Shown here piece by piece: positions 46,528-56,851 of a stretch of 64,000 nucleotides of DNA. A model generated the notes under the pieces. It was not told the origin of the DNA. It was given only the letters and a program-made list of their open reading frames with translations, and made no database searches. The DNA comes from Pelagibacterium limicola. GTDB lineage: Bacteria > Pseudomonadota > Alphaproteobacteria > Rhizobiales > Devosiaceae. How positions within the stretch are numbered: the stretch's first letter is position 1; the number at the start of each line of letters is the position of its first letter. Made by a program: the position numbers and the translations under genes. The stretch lies in the NCBI RefSeq assembly GCF_015694405.1, contig NZ_JADQDB010000005.1, positions 86,589-150,588 of the forward strand, in the 5' to 3' direction.

Positions 46528-46800
46528 ATGTTCGATTTTCCGAGACTTGATCGCAGTATGGAGCAAATGAACCGCATGTTGTCCGCCAATCGGCGAGACG
46601 TTGCGGGGGCATTCATCGCGGGGACCCTCAGCGGCGATCAGTTCCGCAGCGCCGCCTTCCGGTGCATGGGCTGCGGCCACAAGGCCGCATGCGATCAATG
46701 GCTTTCGAACCACGAAGATCTACCGACACCGATGCCGCCCGCCTATTGCCGCAACCGGGAAACGATCCTCTCGATGCCCCTGCAGGCATCCGACCTCTAG
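46528..46800 (+). CDS. DUF6455 family small cysteine protein
   Basis: About 90 residues from the ATG at 46528, with CTGGAGG upstream. The C-terminal half has FRCMGCGHKAACDQWLSNH and PPAYCRNRETI, a four-cysteine pattern that suggests metal binding. Members of this family are often found near denitrification or anaerobic genes in alphaproteobacteria, which fits the ubiTUV neighbourhood. Function unknown. A small GCCGC/GCGGC hairpin follows the stop. Confidence 0.72.
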   Translation: MFDFPRLDRSMEQMNRMLSANRRDVAGAFIAGTLSGDQFRSAAFRCMGCGHKAACDQWLSNHEDLPTPMPPAYCRNRETILSMPLQASDL

Positions 46801-46822
46801 AAAAAGCCGCTCATGCGGCGCC

Positions 46823-47097
46823 CGGCAAGTTAAAGCGCACGTGCGGAGACCTGTCCCAGGCCCAGGCGAAGGACACGAACGCGTCGACATTGGGCTATGC
46901 GACGCGATCCCCGTCATATAGGTCAAAAACGGCTAGCATGCAGAATTGTCGCAGTTAGTTTTTGTCAACAAAATGGCACGGCCGTCATTTGCAGGATCAA
47001 ATCATTAATGAATTAAATCTTTCGATGTAAAAATGGCTTCCCTATATCTTAGGTCTGTATTTGTATTTATGGAGAATAACGACAAGTAGATCGAAAT
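46823..47097. other. AT-rich non-coding gap before proX
   Basis: No gene is supported. The second half (from about 46960) is strikingly AT-rich for this window, with runs such as ATTAATGAATTAAATC, and probably holds the control region of the osmoprotectant operon. No recognisable operator was found apart from the promoter listed separately. Confidence 0.5.
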
Positions 47098-47126
47098 TTG
47101 ACATGCTTGCCTCATATTGCTAGCGT
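47098..47126 (+). promoter_or_regulatory. Possible sigma-70 promoter of proX
   Basis: A consensus -35 TTGACA (47098-47103) and a poor -10 TAGCGT (47121-47126) are 17 bases apart, 27 bases before the proX ATG. The -10 is weak, so this is tentative. Confidence 0.38.
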
Positions 47127-47153
47127 CCGACCACCTTAAACATTGTTGGAGGC

Positions 47154-48197
47154 ATGAATATGCTTTTTAAATCCGGTGGCGTTGCCGCCGCGATGGGTGT
47201 TGTCGCGCTCTCAGGGACGCTTTTTGCGGCCACATCCATACCGGCTCTCGCGCAGGAGACGACGTGCGGAACAGACCGTAACATCGATATTGCCGAAATG
47301 ACCTGGCCGTCTGCCGCTGCTCTGGCACACATCCATGCGATCATTCTCGGGGAGGGCTTTGGCTGCAATGTTGAGATCGTGACCGGCGACACGGTGCCGA
47401 CTTCGGCCTCCATGCTCACACGCGGCACGCCTGCTGTGGCGCCCGAACTCTGGACCAGTACCATTGAGGATGCCTGGGCTGAAGGCATCGAAGATGGTCT
47501 TGTGGTGCAGCTAGCGGACGCCATCACCGACGGCACTATCGAGGGTTGGTTCATCCCCCGCTATATGCAGGAAGAGCACCCCGAGCTAACGACCGCCGAG
47601 GCGGTTATCGCGCGGCCCGACCTCTTCCCCGATCAGGAAAACCCTGAGCTGGGTCGACTCTATTCTTGCCCTCCGGGCTGGGCATGCGAGCTGTCGACGA
47701 CAGCGCTTTTTGAAGCCTATGACATGGAAAGCCAGGGCTGGACATTGTTCTCGCCGGGTTCCGGGGGTGCACTCGATGCCTCGATTGCGCGCGCATTCAC
47801 CCGCGAAGAGCCGATCCTTTTTTACTATTGGGGGCCGACCTCCATCCTCGGCCAGTATGACGCCGTTCAGCTCGATCTGGGCGAGGTCGACATGGCGATC
47901 TATGCCTGCAACACCAATACCGATTGTACCGATCCGGCGGGCATCACAGCCTATCCGTCATCGCCGGCGGTGATCGGTGCAGCCGCATGGGTGCCTGAGG
48001 AAGCGCCTGAAGTCGCCGAATATCTCGCCAAGGCAGGCCTGACCAACAACCAGATCAGCGGGCTGCTGGTCTATGGCGAAGAGAACATGGCCGGCGCTGC
48101 CGAAACGGCTGAGAACTTCCTCCTCACCGAACAGGATCTCTGGACCTCCTGGGTTCCGGCCGATGTTGCCGAGCGCGTTCTGGACAGCCTCAGCTGA
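47154..48197 (+). CDS. proX: Glycine betaine/proline-type ABC transporter, binding protein
   Basis: 347 residues with a signal peptide ending near ALAQE. The mature part is OpuAC-like (NIDIAEMTWPSAAALAHIHAIILGEGFGCNVEIV, then LFSPGSGGALDASIARAF and FYYWGPTSIL). Tryptophan and aromatic residues suggest a cation-pi box for a quaternary amine. It is the first gene of proXWV, with GGAGGC before the ATG. A strong terminator separates it from proW. Confidence 0.9.
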   Translation: MNMLFKSGGVAAAMGVVALSGTLFAATSIPALAQETTCGTDRNIDIAEMTWPSAAALAHIHAIILGEGFGCNVEIVTGDTVPTSASMLTRGTPAVAPELWTSTIEDAWAEGIEDGLVVQLADAITDGTIEGWFIPRYMQEEHPELTTAEAVIARPDLFPDQENPELGRLYSCPPGWACELSTTALFEAYDMESQGWTLFSPGSGGALDASIARAFTREEPILFYYWGPTSILGQYDAVQLDLGEVDMAIYACNTNTDCTDPAGITAYPSSPAVIGAAAWVPEEAPEVAEYLAKAGLTNNQISGLLVYGEENMAGAAETAENFLLTEQDLWTSWVPADVAERVLDSLS

Positions 48198-48223
48198 GCC
48201 AGGCCGTCAGGCATATCTGGTTT

Positions 48224-48255
48224 TGCGACCGGGCCACGCGCCCGGTCGCATTTTT
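48224..48255 (+). terminator. Intrinsic terminator between proX and proW
   Basis: A perfect 10-bp stem TGCGACCGGG/CCCGGTCGCA with a 7-base loop is followed by TTTTT, 26 bases after the proX stop. It should cut most transcripts after proX and let a fraction continue into proWV, giving excess binding protein. Confidence 0.87.
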
Positions 48256-48280
48256 CCATTTTCGGCCAATCGCGTGAGGG

Positions 48281-49156
48281 ATGGCGATGTTTCCCCAACT
48301 GTTTGATACTAGGCCCATGCGCAGGTCTGTGGATGAGGCTCTCAATTGGGTCGTCCGCAACTGGGGCGGTGAACTCGAGGCGGCGGCGTTTCCACTCTTG
48401 ATGCTTCTTAGTTCCATCGAGCGCCTGTTGATTGCCATTCCATGGTGGGCAGTCATCGGCATTCTCGTGGGTTTGGCCTGGCTGGCCACGCGCACCTGGA
48501 AACTGCCCTTAATTGTCTTTGTGTCGCTCATGTTTTTGGGCGTGATGGAGCTGTGGCGCGATGCCATGGTGACCACCGCGTTGATGCTGACCGCGACGCT
48601 TACGGCGATTGTCATATCCATCCCTGTCGGGGTGTGGATGTCGCGGTCAACCCGCGTTCGCCAGATCGTCACCCCCGTGCTCGATCTCATGCAGACCATG
48701 CCGAGTTTCGTTTATCTCATTCCGACTGTCATGATATTCGGACCCGGCAAGATTCCGGCATTGTTGGCAACCATCGTTTATGCGTCGCCCCCTTTGATGC
48801 GACTCACCGATCTTGGTCTGCGCAATGTCGATCCCGCAGTTATGGAGGCGAGCCGCGCCTTTGGCGACACCCCGACCCAACGCCTTTTCGGCGTGCAGAT
48901 ACCTCTCGCACTGCCCACCATTCTCGCAGGGGTCAACCAGACCACCATGATGGCGCTCGCCATGGTCGTTATCGCTTCAATGATCGGGGCAGGCGGGCTT
49001 GGTTATCAGGTGCTTCAGGGCATCGGCAGACTTGAAGTCTCACGCGGCCTTTTTGCGGGTCTCGGGATTGTTGTTCTGGCCATCGTTTTTGACCGTATCA
49101 CGCAAGCCTATGGCAAACGTCTCCAGGCGCGCTTCGGACTGTCGGAGGTACGCTGA
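48281..49156 (+). CDS. proW: Glycine betaine/proline-type ABC transporter, permease
   Basis: 291 residues with about six to seven hydrophobic segments. The ProW/OpuAB core is present: TPVLDLMQTMPSFVYLIPTVMIFGPGKIPALLATIVYASPPLMRLTDLG, with the EAA-like loop AVMEASRAFGDTPTQRLFGVQIPLALP. The last base overlaps the proV ATG (TGATG). Confidence 0.92.
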   Translation: MAMFPQLFDTRPMRRSVDEALNWVVRNWGGELEAAAFPLLMLLSSIERLLIAIPWWAVIGILVGLAWLATRTWKLPLIVFVSLMFLGVMELWRDAMVTTALMLTATLTAIVISIPVGVWMSRSTRVRQIVTPVLDLMQTMPSFVYLIPTVMIFGPGKIPALLATIVYASPPLMRLTDLGLRNVDPAVMEASRAFGDTPTQRLFGVQIPLALPTILAGVNQTTMMALAMVVIASMIGAGGLGYQVLQGIGRLEVSRGLFAGLGIVVLAIVFDRITQAYGKRLQARFGLSEVR

Positions 49157-50205
49157 TGGACGTTTTGGGAAATACCGATCTCGCCATCGCCATGAGGGGT
49201 GTCACAAAAATCTTTGGCCCCGATCCGCAATCGGCTTTGGCGCTTATGCGCAAGGGAAAATCCAAGGATGAGGTACAGGCCGAAACCGGCCACGTCGTCG
49301 GTCTCGACGATGTCACCCTTGATGTCGAAAAGGGACAGATTTTCGTGGTCATGGGCCTTTCGGGGTCGGGAAAATCAACCCTTATCCGCCACGTCAACCG
49401 CCTGATTGATCCAACCTCCGGCGAGATCGTCGTTGATGGCGCCGATGTCACCCAGATGAGCCTTGATCAGTTGCGGACATTCAGGCGTACGCAGATCGCA
49501 ATGGTATTCCAGAAATTCGGCCTGTTGCCGCATCGTTCGGTGCTCGACAATGTCGCCTATGGTCTTGAAATCCGGGGCATAAAGAAAGCCGAGCGACTGG
49601 AAAAGGCTGCGCACTGGATCCACGTCGTCGGCCTTTCGGGCTACGAAAAAGTACGACCCCGTCAGCTCTCCGGTGGCCAGCAGCAGCGGGTTGGTCTGGC
49701 CCGCGCGTTGGCGATGGACACCGAAATCCTCTTGATGGATGAGGCCTTTTCCGCGCTCGACCCGCTCATCCGTTCGGGGATGCAGGATCAGTTGATCGAA
49801 CTGCAATCTTCCCTCAACAAGACCATCCTCTTCATCACCCATGATTTCGATGAAGCGCTCAAGATCGGCAACCGCATTGCGGTGCTCAAGGACGGCGCTG
49901 TCCAGCAGGTCGGCAAACCCGAGGAAATCGTGCTCCACCCTGCCAATGAACACATTGAGGAGTTCGTCCGCGATGTGAACAAGGCACGGGCCATCCATGT
50001 CCGCACCATTATGGACCGCACCAATCTCGAACCATGCGAATTGATGGTGCCCGAAGACGCGCGTTGCGAGGATGTGCTGCCGCTATTTGCGGAACATAAA
50101 TGGGTTGGCGTCGCCAATGCCGAGGGCAAGCAGATCGGCCAGATCACCGCAAAGCAGGTGATTACCGCGCTGGCACGCTACTCGCCCGACGTTCCCACTC
50201 AATAG
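49156..50205 (+). CDS. proV: Glycine betaine/proline-type ABC transporter, ATP-binding protein
   Basis: 349 residues: the ProV-specific N-terminus (IFGPDPQSALALMRKGKSKDEV), Walker A GLSGSGKST, signature LSGGQQQRVGLARALA, Walker B ILLMDEAFSALDP and H-loop FITHDFDEAL. The C-terminal region is CBS-like but short, with one CBS repeat apparent. ProV CBS domains sense ionic strength in related systems. Uptake of compatible solutes fits a salt-exposed organism. Confidence 0.93.
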   Translation: MDVLGNTDLAIAMRGVTKIFGPDPQSALALMRKGKSKDEVQAETGHVVGLDDVTLDVEKGQIFVVMGLSGSGKSTLIRHVNRLIDPTSGEIVVDGADVTQMSLDQLRTFRRTQIAMVFQKFGLLPHRSVLDNVAYGLEIRGIKKAERLEKAAHWIHVVGLSGYEKVRPRQLSGGQQQRVGLARALAMDTEILLMDEAFSALDPLIRSGMQDQLIELQSSLNKTILFITHDFDEALKIGNRIAVLKDGAVQQVGKPEEIVLHPANEHIEEFVRDVNKARAIHVRTIMDRTNLEPCELMVPEDARCEDVLPLFAEHKWVGVANAEGKQIGQITAKQVITALARYSPDVPTQ

Positions 50206-50213
50206 TTGGCATT

Positions 50214-50402
50214 TCAGGCGAGCGTCGCCGCCTCGACAACGATGCGATAGTTGTCATCGCCCTTGAGCGTCCGCCCACATGCGGTGTTGATATCGCACAT
50301 CGCGATCACCTCCACCTCCGAGGTAATCCCGTGCTCGCCGCAGAAGTCTGGCATTTCCTTGGCCTCCGGCACGCCGTTGATCGATGAACGCGACATTGAT
50401 CG
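50214..50402 (-). pseudogene. C-terminal remnant of a zinc alcohol dehydrogenase
   Basis: About 62 codons on the minus strand encode SMSRSSINGVPEAKEMPDFC, GEHGITSEVEVI, DINTACGRTLKGD and YRIVVEAATLA. This lines up with the last 62 residues of the intact alcohol dehydrogenase at 58780-59835 (IGGIPETAEMLAFCGEHGIVSDVEVI, EINTAYERMLKGD, YRFVIDMATL). The catalytic and cofactor domains are missing. The DNA is clearly diverged from the intact gene, so it is not a recent copy. It lies directly 3' of tRNA-Gly. Confidence 0.82.
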
Positions 50403-50476
50403 GCGCTTGCACACCAGAAAAGCGCCGGAGCGCACCTGGGCTGCAGGGAAACCTAAGGACGGACGAGAGCAAGGGA

Positions 50477-50550
50477 TGGAGCGGGTGAAGGGAATCGAAC
50501 CCTCGTCGTAAGCTTGGGAAGCTTCTGCTCTACCATTGAGCTACACCCGC
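50477..50550 (-). tRNA. tRNA-Gly (anticodon CCC)
   Basis: A 74-base tRNA on the minus strand: acceptor stem GCGGGTG paired with CACCCGC, D-arm GCTC/GAGC, anticodon loop TTCCCAA (CCC), T-arm GAGGG-TTCGATT-CCCTT, discriminator T and an encoded CCA. It is very close to E. coli tRNA-Gly(CCC). It is adjacent to a truncated gene. Confidence 0.95.
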
Positions 50551-50893
50551 ATAATGGGACCTGCGTTGTCCAGCATCGCCCCTGCTTTCAGGGCAAGGAC
50601 AGCTGCTGAGAAGCTTCTAGCGCCTTATGATTCGAGGGGCAAGTGGGATTGCATCTGGGTCGAAAGTGCGACGAAGCCGCGGGCACGGTTTGGCGAAAGC
50701 CCATCCACCGCAATGGCATTAAAATGCCCCCTACGCCCTGTCGGCTGCAAGATCCAATTCGAAAAAAGGCGGGCGGAGAGCCTTGGGATTGGCGTCGCTC
50801 CGCCAACCGCATGGGGTTCGGCCTAGCTTTGGCCGGGCCATCGCAATGTTTGCGGTTCGCTTCGCGTTGATAAGCGGTTGACACGCGACTGGT

Positions 50894-50940
50894 TTCGATA
50901 GAAGTTCGCTTTGCTTTCGTTTTAATAAGAACAGAATTCG
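50894..50940 (+). promoter_or_regulatory. 11-bp-spaced TTCG direct repeats upstream of glpD (candidate GlpR operator)
   Basis: TTCG occurs at 50894, 50905 and 50916, exactly 11 bases apart, and again at 50937, within TTTCGATAGAA, GTTCGCTTTGC and TTTCGTTTTAA. DeoR-family repressors such as GlpR bind tandem TTCG-containing repeats in helical phase. A TTGACA box lies just upstream (50878-50883). The rest of 50551-50893 contains no supportable gene. No glpR gene is in the window. Confidence 0.55.
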
Positions 50941-50959
50941 AAAGCGAGGGAGAGTCTTC

Positions 50960-52525
50960 GTGCCTGAAGAGCAATACGACATATTCGTCGTTGGAGGCGG
51001 CATCAATGGCTGCGGCATCGCGCGCGATGCGGCGGGACGCGGCTTCTCGGTGTTCCTGGCCGAGATGCACGATCTGGCCAGCGGGACGTCATCAGGCTCA
51101 ACCAAGCTGGTTCATGGTGGCCTGCGCTATCTTGAGCACTACGAATTCAGGTTGGTGCGCGAGGCGCTCAAGGAGCGCGAAGTGCTCTGGGCCATGGCGC
51201 CGCACATCATCTGGCCGCTCCGGTTCATCCTGCCACACCACAAGGGCCTCCGGCCTGCATGGCTGCTGCGGCTCGGACTCTTTATCTATGATAATCTCGG
51301 CGGCCGGAAGCTCCTGCCGGCCACGAGGGTTCGCGATCTCCGATCGGACAGCATCGGCAGCGTCCTTAAACCCGGATACGGCAAAGCGTTCGAATATTCC
51401 GATTGCTGGGTGGACGACGCCCGCCTCGTTGTCCTCAATGCGCAGGATGCGGCGGCCAGGGGAGCTGAAATCCGCACGCGCACGCGCGTCGTTTCCGCCC
51501 GACGCGAGAACGAACTGTGGGTCGTCACGATCGCCGATGACGCGTCGGGCGAAACCGGGACGGTGACGGCAAGGATGCTGGTCAACGCTGCCGGGCCATG
51601 GGTCTCGGAGGTCTTGACCGGTTCGATCGGCTCAAACGAAACGCACAAGGTCCGCCTGGTCAAAGGCAGCCATATCGTAGTCAACAGGCTCTACGACGAC
51701 GCGCGATGCTTCTTTTTTCAGAATAGCGATGGCCGCATCTTCTTTGCCATTCCCTACGAAACTGATTTTACGCTTATCGGCACCACGGATGAAGACTTCG
51801 AGGGCGACCCCCAGGGCGTGGCAATTTCCGATAGCGAAATCGACTATCTCGTCGCCGCAGCCAGCTCTTATTTCGCCGCTCCCATAACGCGCGACGATAT
51901 CGTATGGACCTATTCCGGCGTTCGCCCGCTCTACGACGATGGGGCCCCCAAAGCGCAGGAGGCGACGCGGGATTATGTTCTCAAGCGTTCGGGCGGCGGT
52001 GGCACGGCTGCGCTTCTCACCGTAATCGGCGGAAAGATCACGACCTATCGCCGGCTGGCGGAAGCCGCTCTCGAACACATCGAAGCCGCGCTCGGTAAAC
52101 GCGGAAAGCGATGGACGGCCGCTTCCCGCTTGCCGGGTGGCGATTTCGGAACTCAGGAGGTTGAGGCCCAGGTCGCCGCTCTCGCCACAGCCTACCCTTT
52201 TCTGAACGCCGGTCATGCCGCCGCATTGTTACGCCGCTACGGCACGCTGACCAGGACCATCCTGGGCGAGGCAGAGGCATATGCGGACTTGGGGGATCAT
52301 TTCGGTGCGGGACTTTACGCCGCCGAAGTCCGCTATCTTGTCGAGCGGGAGTGGGCGCGGTCAGCCGAGGATATCCTCTGGCGGCGGACCAAGCTGGGAC
52401 TGCGGTCCAGCGTGATAGACGGAAAGAAGTTGGAGATGTTTATCGCCGAACTGTGCAGGGAGCGGGATACCGCCGACGGGCGGGGGCGCTCGGGAGGGGA
52501 GGATATAAAGCATGCTCGAGCTTAG
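50960..52525 (+). CDS. glpD: Glycerol-3-phosphate dehydrogenase (FAD, GlpD)
   Basis: 521 residues from a GTG start with GAGGGAGAG upstream. The FAD dinucleotide motif VVGGGINGCGIARDAAGRG is followed by GTSSGSTKLVHGGLRYLEHYEF, INAAGPW-type and TVIGGKITTYRRLAE. It oxidises glycerol-3-phosphate to DHAP at the membrane and feeds quinone. It overlaps glpS by 14 bases and heads a glycerol-uptake operon. The partner kinase GlpK is not in this window. Confidence 0.96.
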   Translation: MPEEQYDIFVVGGGINGCGIARDAAGRGFSVFLAEMHDLASGTSSGSTKLVHGGLRYLEHYEFRLVREALKEREVLWAMAPHIIWPLRFILPHHKGLRPAWLLRLGLFIYDNLGGRKLLPATRVRDLRSDSIGSVLKPGYGKAFEYSDCWVDDARLVVLNAQDAAARGAEIRTRTRVVSARRENELWVVTIADDASGETGTVTARMLVNAAGPWVSEVLTGSIGSNETHKVRLVKGSHIVVNRLYDDARCFFFQNSDGRIFFAIPYETDFTLIGTTDEDFEGDPQGVAISDSEIDYLVAAASSYFAAPITRDDIVWTYSGVRPLYDDGAPKAQEATRDYVLKRSGGGGTAALLTVIGGKITTYRRLAEAALEHIEAALGKRGKRWTAASRLPGGDFGTQEVEAQVAALATAYPFLNAGHAAALLRRYGTLTRTILGEAEAYADLGDHFGAGLYAAEVRYLVEREWARSAEDILWRRTKLGLRSSVIDGKKLEMFIAELCRERDTADGRGRSGGEDIKHARA

Positions 52526-53591
52526 GAACGTCTCGAAAACTGTCGGGGCGGAAACCCATATCGATGCTGTTGATCTGACCCTTGAACATGGAAGCCTCAA
52601 CGTGCTTCTAGGCCCGACGCTTTCCGGCAAGACAACGCTCATGCGCATCATGGCTGGGCTCGAGCGGCCGACGTCGGGAAGCGTATGGTTCGATGGCGCC
52701 GATGTTACCGGCATTGCCCCGCAGCGGCGAAACGTGGCCATGGTCCATCAGCAGTTCATCAACTACCCCTCGATGAGCGTTTACGAAAACATCGCCTCCC
52801 CGCTCCGCCTTGCCGGGCTGGACCGAAAGACGATCGATGCCAAGGTGCGCAAGGCCGCGGATCTGATGAAACTGACTCCCATGCTCGACCGGTTGCCGCT
52901 CAATCTCTCTGGCGGGCAGCAGCAGCGCACGGCGCTCGCGCGCGCAATCGTAAAAGATGCAGCACTTGTGCTGCTCGATGAGCCCCTTGCCAACCTTGAC
53001 TACAAGTTGCGCGAGGAACTGCGCGCCGAACTGCCGCGCATCTTTGCCGAGGCGGGATCGATCTTCGTTTACGCAACGACCGAGCCTTCCGAAGCCTTGC
53101 TCCTGGGCGGCAACACGGCAACCCTTTCTCAGGGGCGGGTTACACAATTCGGACCAACCATCGAGGTGTTCCGGCGCCCGAACGATCTTCTGACGGCCCA
53201 GACTTTTGCCGATCCGCCCCTCAATACGATCTTGCTGGACAAGAAAGGGAACAGGTTCCTCCTGGATGGTGGGGTTGGACTCCCGGTTCCCGTCGAAGCG
53301 ACCTCCGCGCCCGACGGGTCCTATACGATCGGGTTTCAACCTCACCATCTTTCCCTCGCACCGGCAGGACCCGATGCAGTCGGGGTCACGGCCCGGGTGA
53401 CCATAACCGAGATCACCGGGTCGGAAAGCTTTGTCCACCTCGCTTACGGCGATGCAGCCTGGGTCATGCTAACCCCGGGAATCCATACCTTTGAAGTCGA
53501 TGAGACCATAGAGGTGTTCATCGATCCACGGCATCTCATGGTGTTCGATCCCGCAGGCCGGGCGGTCCATAGTCCGCCGCTGGCGGCATAA
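52512..53591 (+). CDS. glpS: Glycerol ABC transporter, ATP-binding protein GlpS
   Basis: 359 residues. Walker A GPTLSGKTT, signature LSGGQQQRTALARAI and Walker B LVLLDEPLANLD are intact. The H-loop is not: where family members have VTHDQ-EA this protein has ATTEPSEA, so the switch histidine is replaced by threonine. A C-terminal TOBE-like domain follows. It is inferred to pair with GlpT, which has the opposite defect. Related to the Rhizobium leguminosarum glycerol transporter GlpSTPQUV. Confidence 0.92.
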   Translation: MLELRNVSKTVGAETHIDAVDLTLEHGSLNVLLGPTLSGKTTLMRIMAGLERPTSGSVWFDGADVTGIAPQRRNVAMVHQQFINYPSMSVYENIASPLRLAGLDRKTIDAKVRKAADLMKLTPMLDRLPLNLSGGQQQRTALARAIVKDAALVLLDEPLANLDYKLREELRAELPRIFAEAGSIFVYATTEPSEALLLGGNTATLSQGRVTQFGPTIEVFRRPNDLLTAQTFADPPLNTILLDKKGNRFLLDGGVGLPVPVEATSAPDGSYTIGFQPHHLSLAPAGPDAVGVTARVTITEITGSESFVHLAYGDAAWVMLTPGIHTFEVDETIEVFIDPRHLMVFDPAGRAVHSPPLAA

Positions 53592-53614
53592 GGCCGGAGA
53601 GGGAGGAAACCACA

Positions 53615-54685
<1,071 letters not shown>

Positions 54686-54688
54686 CCA

Positions 54689-55555
<867 letters not shown>

Positions 55556-55556
55556 C

Positions 55557-56486
55557 ATGACCAATTCCACCCAACCGGGTATCCTCAAGGGTGAGGCCAT
55601 GATGCGGACGCAACCGGCGGCTGCAGCGCCAAAGCGTGCGCCGTTCGACGAGGCACTGGCGCGCAAAATGCGGCGCCGAGGTCAGAAGTCCCGATATTCC
55701 TGGCTGGTGCCCACACTCTATATCATCTTCCTCATGTTGCCGATCTATTGGCTGGTCAACATGAGCTTCAAGACAAACCAGGAGATTCTGGGCAGCTTTA
55801 CCCTGTTCCCCAGCAACCCCACATTGCGCAACTACATGGTGATCTTCACCGACTATTCCTGGTACTCGGGCTACATCAATTCGATCATTTATGTCGTGAT
55901 GAACACGGTGATCTCGGTGGCCGTGGCACTTCCTGCGGCCTACGCATTCTCGCGCTACAGGTTCCTGGGCGACAAGCATCTGTTTTTCTGGCTTCTCACC
56001 AACCGAATGGCTCCCCCGGCCGTGTTCGCCTTGCCATTCCTGCAGCTCTATTCGGCGTTCGGCCTGGTCGACACCCATATTGCAGTGGCCCTGGCGCACT
56101 GTCTTTTCAACGTGCCCTTGGCCGTATGGATCCTCGAGGGCTTCATGTCGGGCGTTCCCAAGGAGATCGACGAGACCGCCTATATCGACGGCTATTCCTT
56201 CCCGAGATTCTTCGTCAAGATCTTCATGCCACTCATCTCCTCGGGCATCGGGGTGGCGGCATTCTTTTGCTTCATGTTCTCCTGGGTCGAACTCCTGATC
56301 GCGAGAACGCTGACGACGACTGCGGCCAAGCCGATTGCTTCGACCATGACCCGAACGGTCTCGGCCTCTGGCCTCGACTGGGGTGTACTGGCGGCGGCCG
56401 GCGTGCTCACCATCATCCCGGGCGCACTCGTCATCTACTTTGTCCGCAACTACATCGCCAAGGGCTTTGCCCTGGGCCGGGTATAG
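55557..56486 (+). CDS. glpQ: Glycerol ABC transporter, permease GlpQ
   Basis: About 309 residues, six helices, with EIDETAYIDGYSFPRFFVKIFMPLI as the EAA loop. MalG-like. The ATG at 55557 overlaps no gene and follows the glpP stop by one base. The hydrophilic N-terminus (about 50 residues) is longer than in most partners. Not related to the phosphodiesterase GlpQ. Confidence 0.9.
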   Translation: MTNSTQPGILKGEAMMRTQPAAAAPKRAPFDEALARKMRRRGQKSRYSWLVPTLYIIFLMLPIYWLVNMSFKTNQEILGSFTLFPSNPTLRNYMVIFTDYSWYSGYINSIIYVVMNTVISVAVALPAAYAFSRYRFLGDKHLFFWLLTNRMAPPAVFALPFLQLYSAFGLVDTHIAVALAHCLFNVPLAVWILEGFMSGVPKEIDETAYIDGYSFPRFFVKIFMPLISSGIGVAAFFCFMFSWVELLIARTLTTTAAKPIASTMTRTVSASGLDWGVLAAAGVLTIIPGALVIYFVRNYIAKGFALGRV

Positions 56487-56498
56487 GAGGCAGACGCC

Positions 56499-56780
56499 AT
56501 GAATTTTGCATGGATGGCCTGGACGTGGCCCACAGCAATTTTCTTCATCACGATTTTCGCGCTCATCGCTGCCATGGGGGTCTGGGAATATTTCCGGCCC
56601 GGCGGCGATCCGCGTGTCGGCATCCTGCGCTTTGAAACGACGCGAGGGGACAGGCTGTTCATCTCGCTTCTCGGAAGCTCATTCATCAACCTCGCATGGT
56701 TGGGTCTCGTTGACACCAACCTGTGGTGGTCTCTCGCTCTCAGTGTGGCCTACGCGATCCTCGTGTTTCGCTACGTCTAG
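56499..56780 (+). CDS. glpU: DUF2160 small membrane protein GlpU
   Basis: 93 residues with two to three hydrophobic helices (MNFAWMAWTWPTAIFFITIF; FISLLGSSFINLAWLGLV; LWWSLALSVAYAILVF). DUF2160 proteins are regularly found between the permease and binding-protein genes of this transporter class. The role is unknown; an auxiliary membrane subunit is plausible. GGAGGC precedes the ATG. Confidence 0.88.
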   Translation: MNFAWMAWTWPTAIFFITIFALIAAMGVWEYFRPGGDPRVGILRFETTRGDRLFISLLGSSFINLAWLGLVDTNLWWSLALSVAYAILVFRYV

Positions 56781-56851
56781 AGCAGGGAGGAGCGGACGTG
56801 GTCAGACGCCCGCTCCCGATATCGCACTCGCAATCCAAAGGGAGGATTTTT

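Noticed and set aside
46965-46990. TGGCACGGCCGTCATTTGC before proX as a third sigma-54 promoter
   Set aside because: The GG and GC doublets are 14 bases apart instead of 10.
50588-51070. A 160-codon open frame on the minus strand across the glpD start
   Set aside because: It overlaps the conserved FAD-binding start of glpD, has no family resemblance and no ribosome-binding site. A shadow of high-GC coding DNA.
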